Of a stretch of DNA of 11,263 bases, positions 1 through 6,329 are shown one piece after another. The stretch covers positions 1 to 11,263 of the forward strand of contig JAICUS010000144.1 in NCBI GenBank assembly GCA_025935735.1, written 5' to 3'. A program made the translations under genes and the position numbers. Numbering within the stretch: the first letter of the stretch is position 1; each line of letters starts with the position of its first letter. The notes beneath the pieces were generated by a model. The model was given only the letters and a program-made list of their open reading frames with translations, was not told where the DNA came from and did not search any database. This stretch comes from Solirubrobacteraceae bacterium (lineage in GTDB: Bacteria; Actinomycetota; Thermoleophilia; Solirubrobacterales; Solirubrobacteraceae).

Positions 1-300
1 GGCATCGTCGACCGCTCCCCACATCCTGCAGCGGGCCCGGTCAACGGCGGCCCCCAGATGGTCGAGGTCAGCCGCGACGGCAAGCGCGTGTACCTGACCA
101 ACTCGCTCTACGCCGCCTGGGACGCGCAGTTCTACCCCGAGGGGATCGACGGCTGGCTCGTCAAGCTCGACGCGGGCGAGGACGGCTCGCTGACCGTCGA
201 CCCGGACGTGTTCGTGCCCTACAGCGGCGAGCGCCCGCACCAGGTGCGCCTCTCCGGCGGCGATGCGTCGAGCGACTCCTACTGCTTCCCCGACCAGTGA
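1..300 (+). CDS. Selenium-binding protein 56 / methanethiol oxidase, C-terminal part (5' truncated by window)
   Basis: The reading frame is open from base 1 to the TGA at 298-300, giving the last 99 residues of a protein whose start lies outside the window. The segment GGPQMVEVSRDGKRVYLTNS, followed by a Leu-Tyr-x-x-Trp-Asp-x-Gln-Phe-Tyr-Pro stretch and a PHQVRLSGGDASSDSYCF ending, matches the C-terminal beta-propeller blades of the SBP56 (SELENBP1) family. Known members are periplasmic or cytosolic methanethiol oxidases that convert methanethiol to formaldehyde, hydrogen sulfide and hydrogen peroxide; the bacterial enzyme MtoX is reported to need copper. The next gene begins 1 bp after this stop, so the two are probably co-transcribed and translationally coupled. 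Family assignment is firm; the substrate in this organism is inferred. Confidence 0.88.
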   Translation, partial: GIVDRSPHPAAGPVNGGPQMVEVSRDGKRVYLTNSLYAAWDAQFYPEGIDGWLVKLDAGEDGSLTVDPDVFVPYSGERPHQVRLSGGDASSDSYCFPDQ

Positions 301-301
301 C

Positions 302-1006
302 GTGAGCCACGGCTGGGCCTTTGTCCTGCTGGGCCTGCTGGGGGCTTACCACGGCCTGAACCCGGCGATGGGCTGGCTGTTCGCGGTCGGCCTCGGGCTG
401 CAGGAGCGCTCGCGCCGGGCGGTGCTGCGCTCGCTGCTGCCGATCGCCCTCGGGCACGAGTGCTCGATCCTGCTGATCGCGGCGCTCGTGCTCGGGCTGG
501 GCGTGGTGGCCGACTCGACGGCGCTGCACGTCGGCGCCGGCGTGGCGCTGATGGCGTTCGGCATCTTCCGCTTCGTCAAGCCGCGGGCGCACTTCCGCTG
601 GACGAAGATGCGGGTCAACCGGCGCGAGCTGAGCTGGTGGTCGTTCCTGATGTCGACCGCCCACGGCGCGGGGCTGATGGTGGCGCCGGTGCTGATCGGC
701 GCCGGCGCGGCGAGCTCGGCGCAGGCGGACCAGATGCCCGGCATGTCCATGCCCGGGATGACGATGAGCTCCCCGGTCGTGCACGACCACGAGCTCGCGC
801 ACGTCCACGACGCCGCGCTGTCGCTGCCCGGCAGCGCCCTCGGGCTGCTGCTGCATGTCACCTCGATGGTCCTGGTGATGGGCGTCGTCGCGGTCGTCGT
901 CTACGATCGCGTCGGCGTCAGGGTCTTGAGGAGGGCCTGGGTCAACACGGAGTGGCTCTGGGCGGGTGCGTTCGTCCTCGCAGGCGTAGTGACGCTGTTC
1001 ACCTAG
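302..1006 (+). CDS. Polytopic membrane protein with Met/His-rich loop, function unknown
   Basis: This is a 234-residue protein starting at GTG 302, one base after the preceding TGA. An in-frame ATG at 263 would add 13 non-hydrophobic residues and overlap the upstream gene by 38 bp, so I prefer 302; no clear Shine-Dalgarno is visible for either and coupling is likely. About six membrane segments can be seen (roughly residues 5-31, 50-70, 74-92, 113-137, 179-201, 217-233). Histidines lie within or beside them: H17 in GAYHGLNPAMGW, H52 in PIALGHE, H121 and H185. Between the fourth and fifth segments is a loop with Met145, 148, 150, 153, 155 and His161, 163, 167, 169, which resembles copper-binding loops. 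I do not recognise a named family. The position directly behind an SBP56 gene suggests a role in metal supply to that enzyme, but this is inference; a generic transporter is the alternative. Confidence 0.82.
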   Translation: MSHGWAFVLLGLLGAYHGLNPAMGWLFAVGLGLQERSRRAVLRSLLPIALGHECSILLIAALVLGLGVVADSTALHVGAGVALMAFGIFRFVKPRAHFRWTKMRVNRRELSWWSFLMSTAHGAGLMVAPVLIGAGAASSAQADQMPGMSMPGMTMSSPVVHDHELAHVHDAALSLPGSALGLLLHVTSMVLVMGVVAVVVYDRVGVRVLRRAWVNTEWLWAGAFVLAGVVTLFT

Positions 1007-1015
1007 TTTCCTGAT

Positions 1016-1022
1016 AAAGGAG
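1016..1022 (+). promoter_or_regulatory. Shine-Dalgarno for the acid phosphatase
   Basis: AAAGGAG lies 4 nt before the ATG at 1027. It is one of only two strong ribosome binding sites in the window and fixes the start of the phosphatase. Confidence 0.75.
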
Positions 1023-1026
1023 AAGC

Positions 1027-1875
1027 ATGCGTCGCTTCATCTCGCTCCTCGCGTTCGCGGGAGCCCTTGTCTTTGCGTCCCCGGCCGCCGCGCAGCTCGC
1101 GCCGCCGCCCAAGGTCATCCTCACGAGCATCGACCACGTGCCGATGTTCGAGCTCTACGACGGCGGCGGCGGCCTGCCGTACCTCGGCTCGTCCACGCCC
1201 TACAACGCCGGCGACTGGGAGAACGCGCTCCGCGCGTACGCCAACAACGACGCGGCGGACTCGGTCTACATGCACCAGATCGCCCAGGTCGACGCCGTGG
1301 CCGACCGCCAGATCAAGCGCACCGCACGCCGGGCGAAGCTGGCTCGCGCCAAGGCCGCCCGGCGCGCCGGCCACGGTCACCATGGCCACCACGGGCGCCG
1401 TCATCACGGCCACCGCGGCCAGCACGCCAAGAAGCTCGCGATCGTCTTCGACATCGACGAGACGACGCTGTCGAACTACTCGGCCATCGAGGCGGACAAC
1501 TTCACGTTCGGCACGCAGTCGCAGGCCGAGGCCACGAACGAGATCGGCAAGGCGATCCAGCCGTCGCTCGACCTCTTCAACGACGCCAAGGCCCGCGGCA
1601 TCACGCCGTTCTTCATCACCGGCCGCGGCGAGGCCAGCCGCGCGCACACGGAGAGCAACCTCCGCCGCGAGGGCTACAGCGACTGGAAGCAGCTCTACCT
1701 CAAGCCGGTCGGCTCGACGCTGAGCACCGTCGCCTACAAGACCGCGTCGCGCGAGGACATCGAGTCCCAGGGCTACAAGATCATCGCCAACGTCGGCGAC
1801 CAGTACTCCGACCTGGCCGGCGGCCACGCGCAGGTCGCGTACAAGCTGCCGAACCCGTTCTACTTCCTGCCGTAG
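1027..1875 (+). CDS. Secreted HAD-superfamily (subfamily IIIB) acid phosphatase
   Basis: This 282-residue protein begins with a signal peptide: Arg2-Arg3, a hydrophobic core at about 5-18, and a probable cleavage after the Ala-Ala-Ala near residue 22. The rest matches the acid phosphatase B/C family (PF03767-type). Motif I is FDIDETTLSNY with nucleophile D142 and acid/base D144; motif II is FFITGRGE with T198; the motif III lysine is probably K226 in YLKP; motif IV is NVGDQYSDL with D258 and D262. All catalytic positions are present, so a Mg2+-dependent non-specific phosphomonoesterase acting outside the cytoplasm is expected. An unusual basic and His-rich insert (about residues 98-133, nine His between 116 and 133) precedes motif I. 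The gene has its own strong ribosome binding site and starts 20 bp after the membrane protein gene, so co-transcription is possible. The physiological substrate cannot be read from sequence. Confidence 0.92.
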   Translation: MRRFISLLAFAGALVFASPAAAQLAPPPKVILTSIDHVPMFELYDGGGGLPYLGSSTPYNAGDWENALRAYANNDAADSVYMHQIAQVDAVADRQIKRTARRAKLARAKAARRAGHGHHGHHGRRHHGHRGQHAKKLAIVFDIDETTLSNYSAIEADNFTFGTQSQAEATNEIGKAIQPSLDLFNDAKARGITPFFITGRGEASRAHTESNLRREGYSDWKQLYLKPVGSTLSTVAYKTASREDIESQGYKIIANVGDQYSDLAGGHAQVAYKLPNPFYFLP

Positions 1876-1909
1876 CGCGGCTCAGCGGCCGCCCCGCCAT
1901 CCTTCGGGC

Positions 1910-2866
1910 ATGCACGCCATGCTGCTCGAAGGCCCGGGGCGGCCGCTGCGCGCGGCCGAGGTCCCCGAGCCGCGGCCCGGGCCCGGGCAGGTCCTGGTGC
2001 GCGTGCACGCCTGCGGCGTCTGCCGGACCGACCTGCACCTGCGCGACGGCGAGCTCGCCGCCGGCCATCTGCCGCTGATCCTGGGCCACCAGATCGTCGG
2101 CAGCGTGGACGGCGAGCGCGTCGGCGTCCCCTGGCTGGGCTGGACGGACGGCACGTGCGCGTACTGCCGCTCGGGGCGGGAGAACCTCTGCCCCGCGGCG
2201 CGCTTCACCGGCCGCGACGTCGACGGCGGCTACGCCGAGTACGCCGTGGCCGACGAGCGCATGGTGTTCCCGCTGCCGGGGACGATGAGCGACCTCGAGA
2301 TCGCGCCGCTGCTGTGCGGCGGGCTGATCGGCCACCGGGCGCTGCGGCTGGCCGGCGACGGCGAGCGGCTCGGCCTGTACGGCTTCGGCTCGGCCGCCCA
2401 CATCATCTGCCAGGTCGCTGTCCACGAAGGCCGCCGCGTGTTCGCGTTCGTCCGCGCCCGCGACGAGGCCGCGCGGACGCTTGCGCTCTCGCTGGGCGCC
2501 GAGTGGGCGGGCGACGCGGCCGGGCCGGCGCCCGAGCCGCTCGACGCGGCGCTGATCTTCGCGCCGGCCGGCGAGCTCGTGCCGGCGGCGCTCGCTGCCT
2601 GCGCGCCCGGCGGCGTCGTCGTGTGCGCCGGCATCCACATGAGCGACATCCCGTCGTTCCCCTACGAGCTGCTCTGGCAGGAGCGCGTGCTGCGCTCGGT
2701 GGCGAATCTGACCCGCGCGGACGCCCGTGAGTTCCTCGCGCTCGCGCCCCGCGTGCCCGTGCGCACCACGGTCACGGTGTTCGCGCTCGCGCAGGCCGAG
2801 GAGGCCCTGGCCGCGCTGCGGGCCGGGCGGATCGAGGGCTCGGCCGTGCTCTCAGTCGCCGGTTGA
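1910..2866 (+). CDS. Zinc-dependent alcohol dehydrogenase (MDR superfamily, AdhA-like)
   Basis: This 318-residue protein is of normal length for the short AdhA-like zinc alcohol dehydrogenases. The catalytic zinc ligands appear as C38 in the CGVCRTDLH motif, H60 in LGHQIVG and C136 in LLCGGL. The structural zinc lobe reads [16 protein letters not shown] with C83, C86 and C94; the usual first cysteine is Asp80. The nucleotide-binding turn is GFGSAAH (158-164), a variant of GxGxxA, and no acidic residue specific for NAD was assigned. The family oxidises alcohols or reduces aldehydes with NAD(P). The N-terminus [13 protein letters not shown] fits the family, so ATG 1910 is preferred to ATG 1919; only a weak CGGG precedes it. 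The gene starts 34 bp after the phosphatase, with no terminator visible between them. An aldehyde-processing link to the upstream SBP56 gene, which makes formaldehyde, is possible but speculative. Confidence 0.92.
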   Translation: MHAMLLEGPGRPLRAAEVPEPRPGPGQVLVRVHACGVCRTDLHLRDGELAAGHLPLILGHQIVGSVDGERVGVPWLGWTDGTCAYCRSGRENLCPAARFTGRDVDGGYAEYAVADERMVFPLPGTMSDLEIAPLLCGGLIGHRALRLAGDGERLGLYGFGSAAHIICQVAVHEGRRVFAFVRARDEAARTLALSLGAEWAGDAAGPAPEPLDAALIFAPAGELVPAALAACAPGGVVVCAGIHMSDIPSFPYELLWQERVLRSVANLTRADAREFLALAPRVPVRTTVTVFALAQAEEALAALRAGRIEGSAVLSVAG

Positions 2867-3409
2867 CACCGGCCGCGGCGCGCGGCGGCGGGGGAACACC
2901 AGCATCCGCAGGTCGCCCCGCAGCGTCCAGTCGGCGACGTAGGCGTCGTCGAGCGCGCCGTCGCCGTTCTCGCCCGGGCGCTGTCCAGGGCCGATCAGCC
3001 CGGGCGCCATCAGCCGCCGCGGGCCGGTGTGCCCGGCCCCGGTGCCGGGCGGCAGCGGCCGTGGCCCGACGAAGCTCAGCCGGCCGCTGATCACGCACAG
3101 CAGCAGCGGCAGCTCGCGCGCGCCCAGGCGCTCCAGCGCGCGGCCGAGGCCGCTCGGCAGTGCGGGGAAGCGCAGGAGCCGGACCGGCTCGCCGTCACGG
3201 CCCAGCCGCACCCGCCGCTCGATCCAGCGCGGCTCGCCCGTGGCCACCAGCAGCACGCCGACGAGCAGGAGCATCGGGAGCAGCGCCACGAGCATGGCCA
3301 CGGCGAGCAGCACGTCGAGCGCCCGCTTGGCCGCGAGCGCGGCGCGGACCCGCGGGCGGTGGAGCCGCTCGGCGGCCTGCTCGACGTCCGGTGATCGTGC
3401 GCGATCCAT
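2852..3409 (-). CDS. Divergent bacterial sugar transferase (monotopic phosphoglycosyl transferase family)
   Basis: This 185-residue protein starts at ATG 3409. It has the family layout: KRALDVLLAVAML opening a membrane or re-entrant helix (28-55), a short linker, RELPLLLCVISGRLSFVGPRPL (98-119), a PGLIGPGQ segment (136-143) in place of PGITGWAQ, and a DDAYVADWTLRGDLRML tail (154-170). Members transfer a sugar phosphate from a nucleotide sugar to undecaprenyl phosphate at the inner membrane to start glycan assembly. The family's catalytic Asp-Glu pair (DELPQL) reads Arg98-Glu99 here, the FRSM motif reads RFPAL (80-84), and the segment between them is short. The protein may therefore be inactive or mechanistically altered. 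It overlaps the converging dehydrogenase by 15 bp and no other glycan genes are nearby. Family membership is fairly sure; activity is doubtful. Confidence 0.82.
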   Translation of the reverse strand: MDRARSPDVEQAAERLHRPRVRAALAAKRALDVLLAVAMLVALLPMLLLVGVLLVATGEPRWIERRVRLGRDGEPVRLLRFPALPSGLGRALERLGARELPLLLCVISGRLSFVGPRPLPPGTGAGHTGPRRLMAPGLIGPGQRPGENGDGALDDAYVADWTLRGDLRMLVFPRRRAPRPVSTGD

Positions 3410-3462
3410 CCCCGACCCAGGCCCGACCGCCTCCGTTTTTCGGGATCGTCCCGCACGATCCC
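3393..3462. repeat. Inverted repeats around the sugar transferase start
   Basis: Two dyads flank the start codon at 3409. GATCGTGCGCGATC lies at 3393-3406, inside the first codons, and GGGATCGT (3442-3449), a 5-nt loop and ACGATCCC (3455-3462) lie about 33 bp upstream. The 9-mer GATCGTGCG at 3393-3401 recurs inverted at 3452-3460. A T-run (3436-3440) precedes the second hairpin on the plus strand and becomes an A-run after it on the minus strand, so this is not a normal terminator in either direction. An operator or a leader hairpin is possible; function unknown. Confidence 0.4.
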
Positions 3463-3525
3463 AGATGCGCGGCGGCGGCGGAAGGCCGTCCGGACAGATG
3501 TTGAGGCAATCGCGCGCGCGGCGGG

Positions 3526-3915
3526 TCAGTCGAGCGTGCGCTCGACCATCACCGAGGTGGCCTTCACGGCGGCGGTCGCGGCTACGCCCGGCGCCAGGCC
3601 GAGCTCCTCCACCGAGTCGCGGGTGACCGCGGCGGTGAGGCGGAACGGCCCCGCCTCGATCTCCACGAGCGCCATCACCCCGTCGACCTCGACCGAGCGC
3701 ACCACGCCCGGGAAGCGGTTGCGAGCCGACAGCGCATGGCCGGTCTCGTGCCGGCGCGGCTGGCGGCTGAGCCGCTCGACCTCCGCGGCGGGCACGAGCC
3801 GCCGGTTGCGCGCGTCGCGCGTGGTCTGCAGCTTGCCGGCGCGGTCCCAGCGCCGCAGCGTGTCCGCGCTGACGCCGAGCGCCCGGGCCGCCTCGCCGAG
3901 GGTCAGGTCCGCCAC
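3526..3915 (-). CDS. HTH-Mop (TOBE) molybdate-binding protein, probable Moco/molybdate regulator
   Basis: This 129-residue protein starts at GTG 3915, which overlaps the end of the MoaD-MoaE gene by 13 bp; there is no Shine-Dalgarno, so re-initiation is likely. Residues 4-51 (LTLGEAARALGVSADTLRRW to EVERLSR) form an excisionase/MerR-type helix-turn-helix. Residues 63-127 (SARNRFPGVVRSVEVDGVMA onward, with the VTRDSVEELGLAPG turn) form a single Mop/TOBE domain, the module that binds molybdate or tungstate in ModE, ModC and the clostridial Mop proteins. The frame stays open far upstream, but that extension runs through moaDE and GGDEF-EAL in another frame and is a GC-bias artefact. Its position supports a role in sensing molybdate and adjusting Moco or transport genes. 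Whether it acts as a regulator or as a storage protein is not shown by the sequence. Confidence 0.87.
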   Translation of the reverse strand: MADLTLGEAARALGVSADTLRRWDRAGKLQTTRDARNRRLVPAAEVERLSRQPRRHETGHALSARNRFPGVVRSVEVDGVMALVEIEAGPFRLTAAVTRDSVEELGLAPGVAATAAVKATSVMVERTLD

Positions 3916-4559
3916 GCCGCGGAGTCTGGCAGGACGCCCTCCACGCGGCGCGCGCCCTCGTCCGTCAGCTCGACCTTCCAGATCGGTGCCTCGGCCTTGA
4001 CGCGGTCGATCAGCGCCCGTGCGCCGGCGAACGCCTCGCCGCGGTGCGGCGCCGAGGCGGCCACGATCACCGACGGCTCGCTCAGCGGAACCCGCCCCGT
4101 GCGGTGCACGAGCGCCACCGCGGACAGGCCATGACGTGCCGCCTCCTCCTCGCCGATCGCCCGCAGCTTCTCCCGGGCCATCTCCACGTAGGCCTCGTAG
4201 TCGAGCGCCTCCACCTCGCGCGTGACGCCCTCGAAGCAGACGACGCCGCCGGCCCGCGGGTCGCGCACCGCGGCGGCCACCGCGGCCAGCTCGAGCGGCT
4301 CGGCGGTCACCTCGGCCAGCCGCACCGTTGCGGTCGCACCGCCGCTCACGGGCGGGATCATCGCCACCTCGTCCGTCGCCAGCACCCGCGCGTCGACGGG
4401 CGCGTACTCGCGGTTGAGCGCCACCACGCACTGCCCCGGCGCCAGCCCCATGACCGCGAGCAGGTCGGCCACCACGGCCTCGTCCGGCAGCTCCACCTCG
4501 ACATGGCTCGCCCCCGCCCGCTCGCGCAGGCCGGCGAACAGGCGCACGGAGATCTTCAC
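3903..4559 (-). CDS. Fused molybdopterin synthase, MoaD-MoaE
   Basis: This 218-residue protein starts at GTG 4559. Residues 1-74 are a MoaD ubiquitin-like domain (KISVRLFAGLRERAG to MIPPVSGG) ending in the Gly73-Gly74 pair that carries the thiocarboxylate in free MoaD. Residues about 80-205 are MoaE: GGVVCFEGVTRE, LDYEAYVEMA, ALVHRTGRVPL, SAPHRGEAF and RVKAEAPIWKVE, with K188 and K195 matching the two active-site lysines of E. coli MoaE (K119, K126). The enzyme converts cyclic pyranopterin monophosphate (cPMP) to molybdopterin by sulfur transfer. Because the MoaD C-terminus is internal, cleavage after Gly74 would be needed for normal thiocarboxylation; the mycobacterial fusion MoaX is reported to be cleaved in this way. 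No Shine-Dalgarno is seen, and a TACCAT box 7 nt upstream suggests a leaderless mRNA. The gene is 51 bp downstream of the GGDEF-EAL gene and overlaps the Mop gene. Confidence 0.93.
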   Translation of the reverse strand: MKISVRLFAGLRERAGASHVEVELPDEAVVADLLAVMGLAPGQCVVALNREYAPVDARVLATDEVAMIPPVSGGATATVRLAEVTAEPLELAAVAAAVRDPRAGGVVCFEGVTREVEALDYEAYVEMAREKLRAIGEEEAARHGLSAVALVHRTGRVPLSEPSVIVAASAPHRGEAFAGARALIDRVKAEAPIWKVELTDEGARRVEGVLPDSAAWRT

Positions 4560-4566
4560 TTGGGTG

Positions 4567-4572
4567 ATGGTA
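4567..4572 (-). promoter_or_regulatory. Probable -10 box for leaderless moaD-moaE
   Basis: On the minus strand TACCAT (fits TAnnnT) ends exactly 7 nt before the GTG at 4559, placing transcription start at or beside the start codon. There is no -35 of recognisable type and no Shine-Dalgarno. The geometry is the same as that in front of moaC. Confidence 0.5.
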
Positions 4573-4581
4573 ATGGGCGGT

Positions 4582-4597
4582 GTGCCGGGGCCGGCAC
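4582..4597 (-). terminator. Short hairpin after the GGDEF-EAL gene
   Basis: GTGCCG, a GGGC loop and CGGCAC form a perfect 6-bp GC-rich hairpin 13 nt past the GGDEF-EAL stop. It is not followed by a T-run, so it is at best a weak or factor-assisted terminator separating that gene from moaD-moaE. Confidence 0.3.
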
Positions 4598-4610
4598 GGC
4601 GCCAAACGAG

Positions 4611-6329
4611 CTACCGCCCGCGCGCCGCATGCACCAGGGCGCCACCGAGCAGCTCGCGCTCCAGCTCGCCGGCCGCGACCGGGCGGCCGAGGTGGTAGCC
4701 CTGCAGGTACTCGCACTCCAGCGCGCACAGCCGGGCGAGCTGGCCGTGTGTCTCCACGCCCTCGGCCACGGTCTCCATGCCCAGCGCGCGGGCCATGGCG
4801 GCGATCGCGGCGACGATGGCGGCGTCGCCCTCGCCGCCGGCGCCGAGGTCGTCGATGAACGTGCGGTCGATCTTGAGGACGTCGATCGGGTAGCGGCGCA
4901 GGTAGCCGAGCGAGGAGTAGCCGGTGCCGAAGTCGTCGAGCACGAGCCGGACGCCGAGGGCGCGCAGGGCCTCGAGCGTCTCGATCGTTCCCGCGGAGTC
5001 CTCGAGCAGCAGGCGCTCGGTCAGCTCGAGCCAGAGCGCGTCGGCGGGCAGGCCGGCCTCCGCCAGCACGGCGGCGACCGTCTCCACCAGCCCTGGGGTC
5101 GTGACCTGCCGGGCGGAGAGGTTGACGCTCAGCCCGAGGTCCTGCATCGGCGTGGTCGCCCGCCAGCGCGCCACCTGGCGGCAGGCGTCGCGCAGGATGC
5201 GCTCGCCCAGCGGGCCGATCAGGCCGGTCTCCTCGGCGATCGGGATGAAGTCCGACGGCGCCACGAGGCCCAGCTCCGGGTGGCTCCACCGCACCAGCGC
5301 CTCGGCGCCGGCGATCCCGCCGCCCGCCCGGTGGATCGGCTGGTAGGCCACCCACAGCTGGTCGTCGGCGGCGAGCGCGCGGCGCAGGTCCTCCTCCATA
5401 CGCGCCCGCGCGGCCACCCGGGCGCGCGCGAGGGCGTCGTGGAGCTCGAGCCGGGCGCCGCCGCGCTCCTTGGCGCGGTGCATGGCAGCCTCGGCGTTGC
5501 CGATCAGCTCGTCGGCGGGGCGGCCGGAGGACGCCACGGCCACGCCGATGCTCGCGGTCATGAAGCGCTCCTCGCCGTCCACCGTGAACGGCACCTGGGC
5601 GAAGGAGGCGAGGATGCGCTCGGCGATCCGGGCGGCGTGCGCCTCGTCGGCGATGCCCTCGCACAGCACGGTGAACCCGTCGCCGGACACGCGCGCCACG
5701 GTGTCGCCCGGCCGGACCACGGCGTGCAGGCGCGGGCCCATCGCGCGCAGCAGGTCGTCGCCGGCGCGGTGCCCGAGCGTGTCGTTGAGCAGCTTCAGCC
5801 GGTCGATGTCGACGCACAGCAGCGCGACGTGCCAGCCGCCGCGGCGCAGCCGGGCCAGCGCGCCGGCCACCCGGTCGTGCAGCAGCGTGCGGTTGGGCAG
5901 CCCGGTGAGCCCGTCGTGCATGGCCTCGTGGCGGGCGCGCTCCTGGACGGCGCGGCGCTTGCAGGCGCCGCCGACCACGTTGGCCAGCGCCTGCAGGAAG
6001 TCGCGATCGGCGGCGTCCAGCGGTCGCGCCGGCTGGACCCCCAGCCAGGCGTCGCCGGCGTTCAACGCCACGGCGAACGAGGATTCGGCGACCGTCTCGC
6101 CGGCCCAGTCGACGGCGCCGCCGGGCCGGAGCTCGCCCCGCGCCCGCTCCGCCGCCACGACCGCGCGGAGCTCCAGCGCCGCGGCCGCGGCGTCGCAGGC
6201 GGCCTGCATCACGTCGCGCAGATCGTCGGCCGCCAGCGCGAGCTGTCCCAGCCGAGCCACGGCAGCCTGCTGAGCCAGTCGGCGCGCGAGCTCAGACGGG
6301 ACCGTAGCGGGCACGCTCACCTTCACCAT
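4611..6329 (-). CDS. GAF(-like)-GGDEF-EAL c-di-GMP signalling protein, probable phosphodiesterase
   Basis: This 572-residue soluble protein has no membrane segment. Residues about 15-125 look like a divergent GAF sensor. Residues 130-295 are a GGDEF domain (MHDGLTGLPNRTLLHDRV, then CVDIDRLKLLND and LGHRAGDDLL), but the active-site motif reads SGDGF (215-219), with Gly replacing the key Glu, so cyclase activity is doubtful. Residues 310-560 are an EAL domain with every main catalytic element: EALVR (343-347), NLSARQ (403-408), ELTE (435-438), DDFGTGYSSL (465-474), KIDR (486-489), AEGVET (522-527) and LQGYHLGRP. It should hydrolyse c-di-GMP to pGpG, perhaps with the GGDEF domain as a GTP-sensing regulator. 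The start ATG 6329 has no good Shine-Dalgarno; a GTG at codon 6, preceded by AAGGTGAG, is an alternative. The gene diverges from moaC across 45 bp and lies upstream of moaD-moaE. Confidence 0.93.
   Translation of the reverse strand: MVKVSVPATVPSELARRLAQQAAVARLGQLALAADDLRDVMQAACDAAAAALELRAVVAAERARGELRPGGAVDWAGETVAESSFAVALNAGDAWLGVQPARPLDAADRDFLQALANVVGGACKRRAVQERARHEAMHDGLTGLPNRTLLHDRVAGALARLRRGGWHVALLCVDIDRLKLLNDTLGHRAGDDLLRAMGPRLHAVVRPGDTVARVSGDGFTVLCEGIADEAHAARIAERILASFAQVPFTVDGEERFMTASIGVAVASSGRPADELIGNAEAAMHRAKERGGARLELHDALARARVAARARMEEDLRRALAADDQLWVAYQPIHRAGGGIAGAEALVRWSHPELGLVAPSDFIPIAEETGLIGPLGERILRDACRQVARWRATTPMQDLGLSVNLSARQVTTPGLVETVAAVLAEAGLPADALWLELTERLLLEDSAGTIETLEALRALGVRLVLDDFGTGYSSLGYLRRYPIDVLKIDRTFIDDLGAGGEGDAAIVAAIAAMARALGMETVAEGVETHGQLARLCALECEYLQGYHLGRPVAAGELERELLGGALVHAARGR

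Noticed and set aside
161..861. Long minus-strand open frames opposite the SBP56 and membrane protein genes
   Set aside because: They have composition typical of antisense shadows in high-GC DNA, no recognisable motifs, and lie opposite well-supported genes.
3436..3462. T-run plus hairpin as an intrinsic terminator
   Set aside because: The T-run precedes the hairpin on the plus strand and is an A-run after it on the minus strand, so the order is wrong for both directions.
3526..5817. 763-codon minus-strand open frame ending in the Mop-domain protein
   Set aside because: The upstream 630 or so codons are an Arg/Gly/Ala-rich shadow of the GGDEF-EAL and MoaD-MoaE genes in another frame; the real protein begins at GTG 3915.
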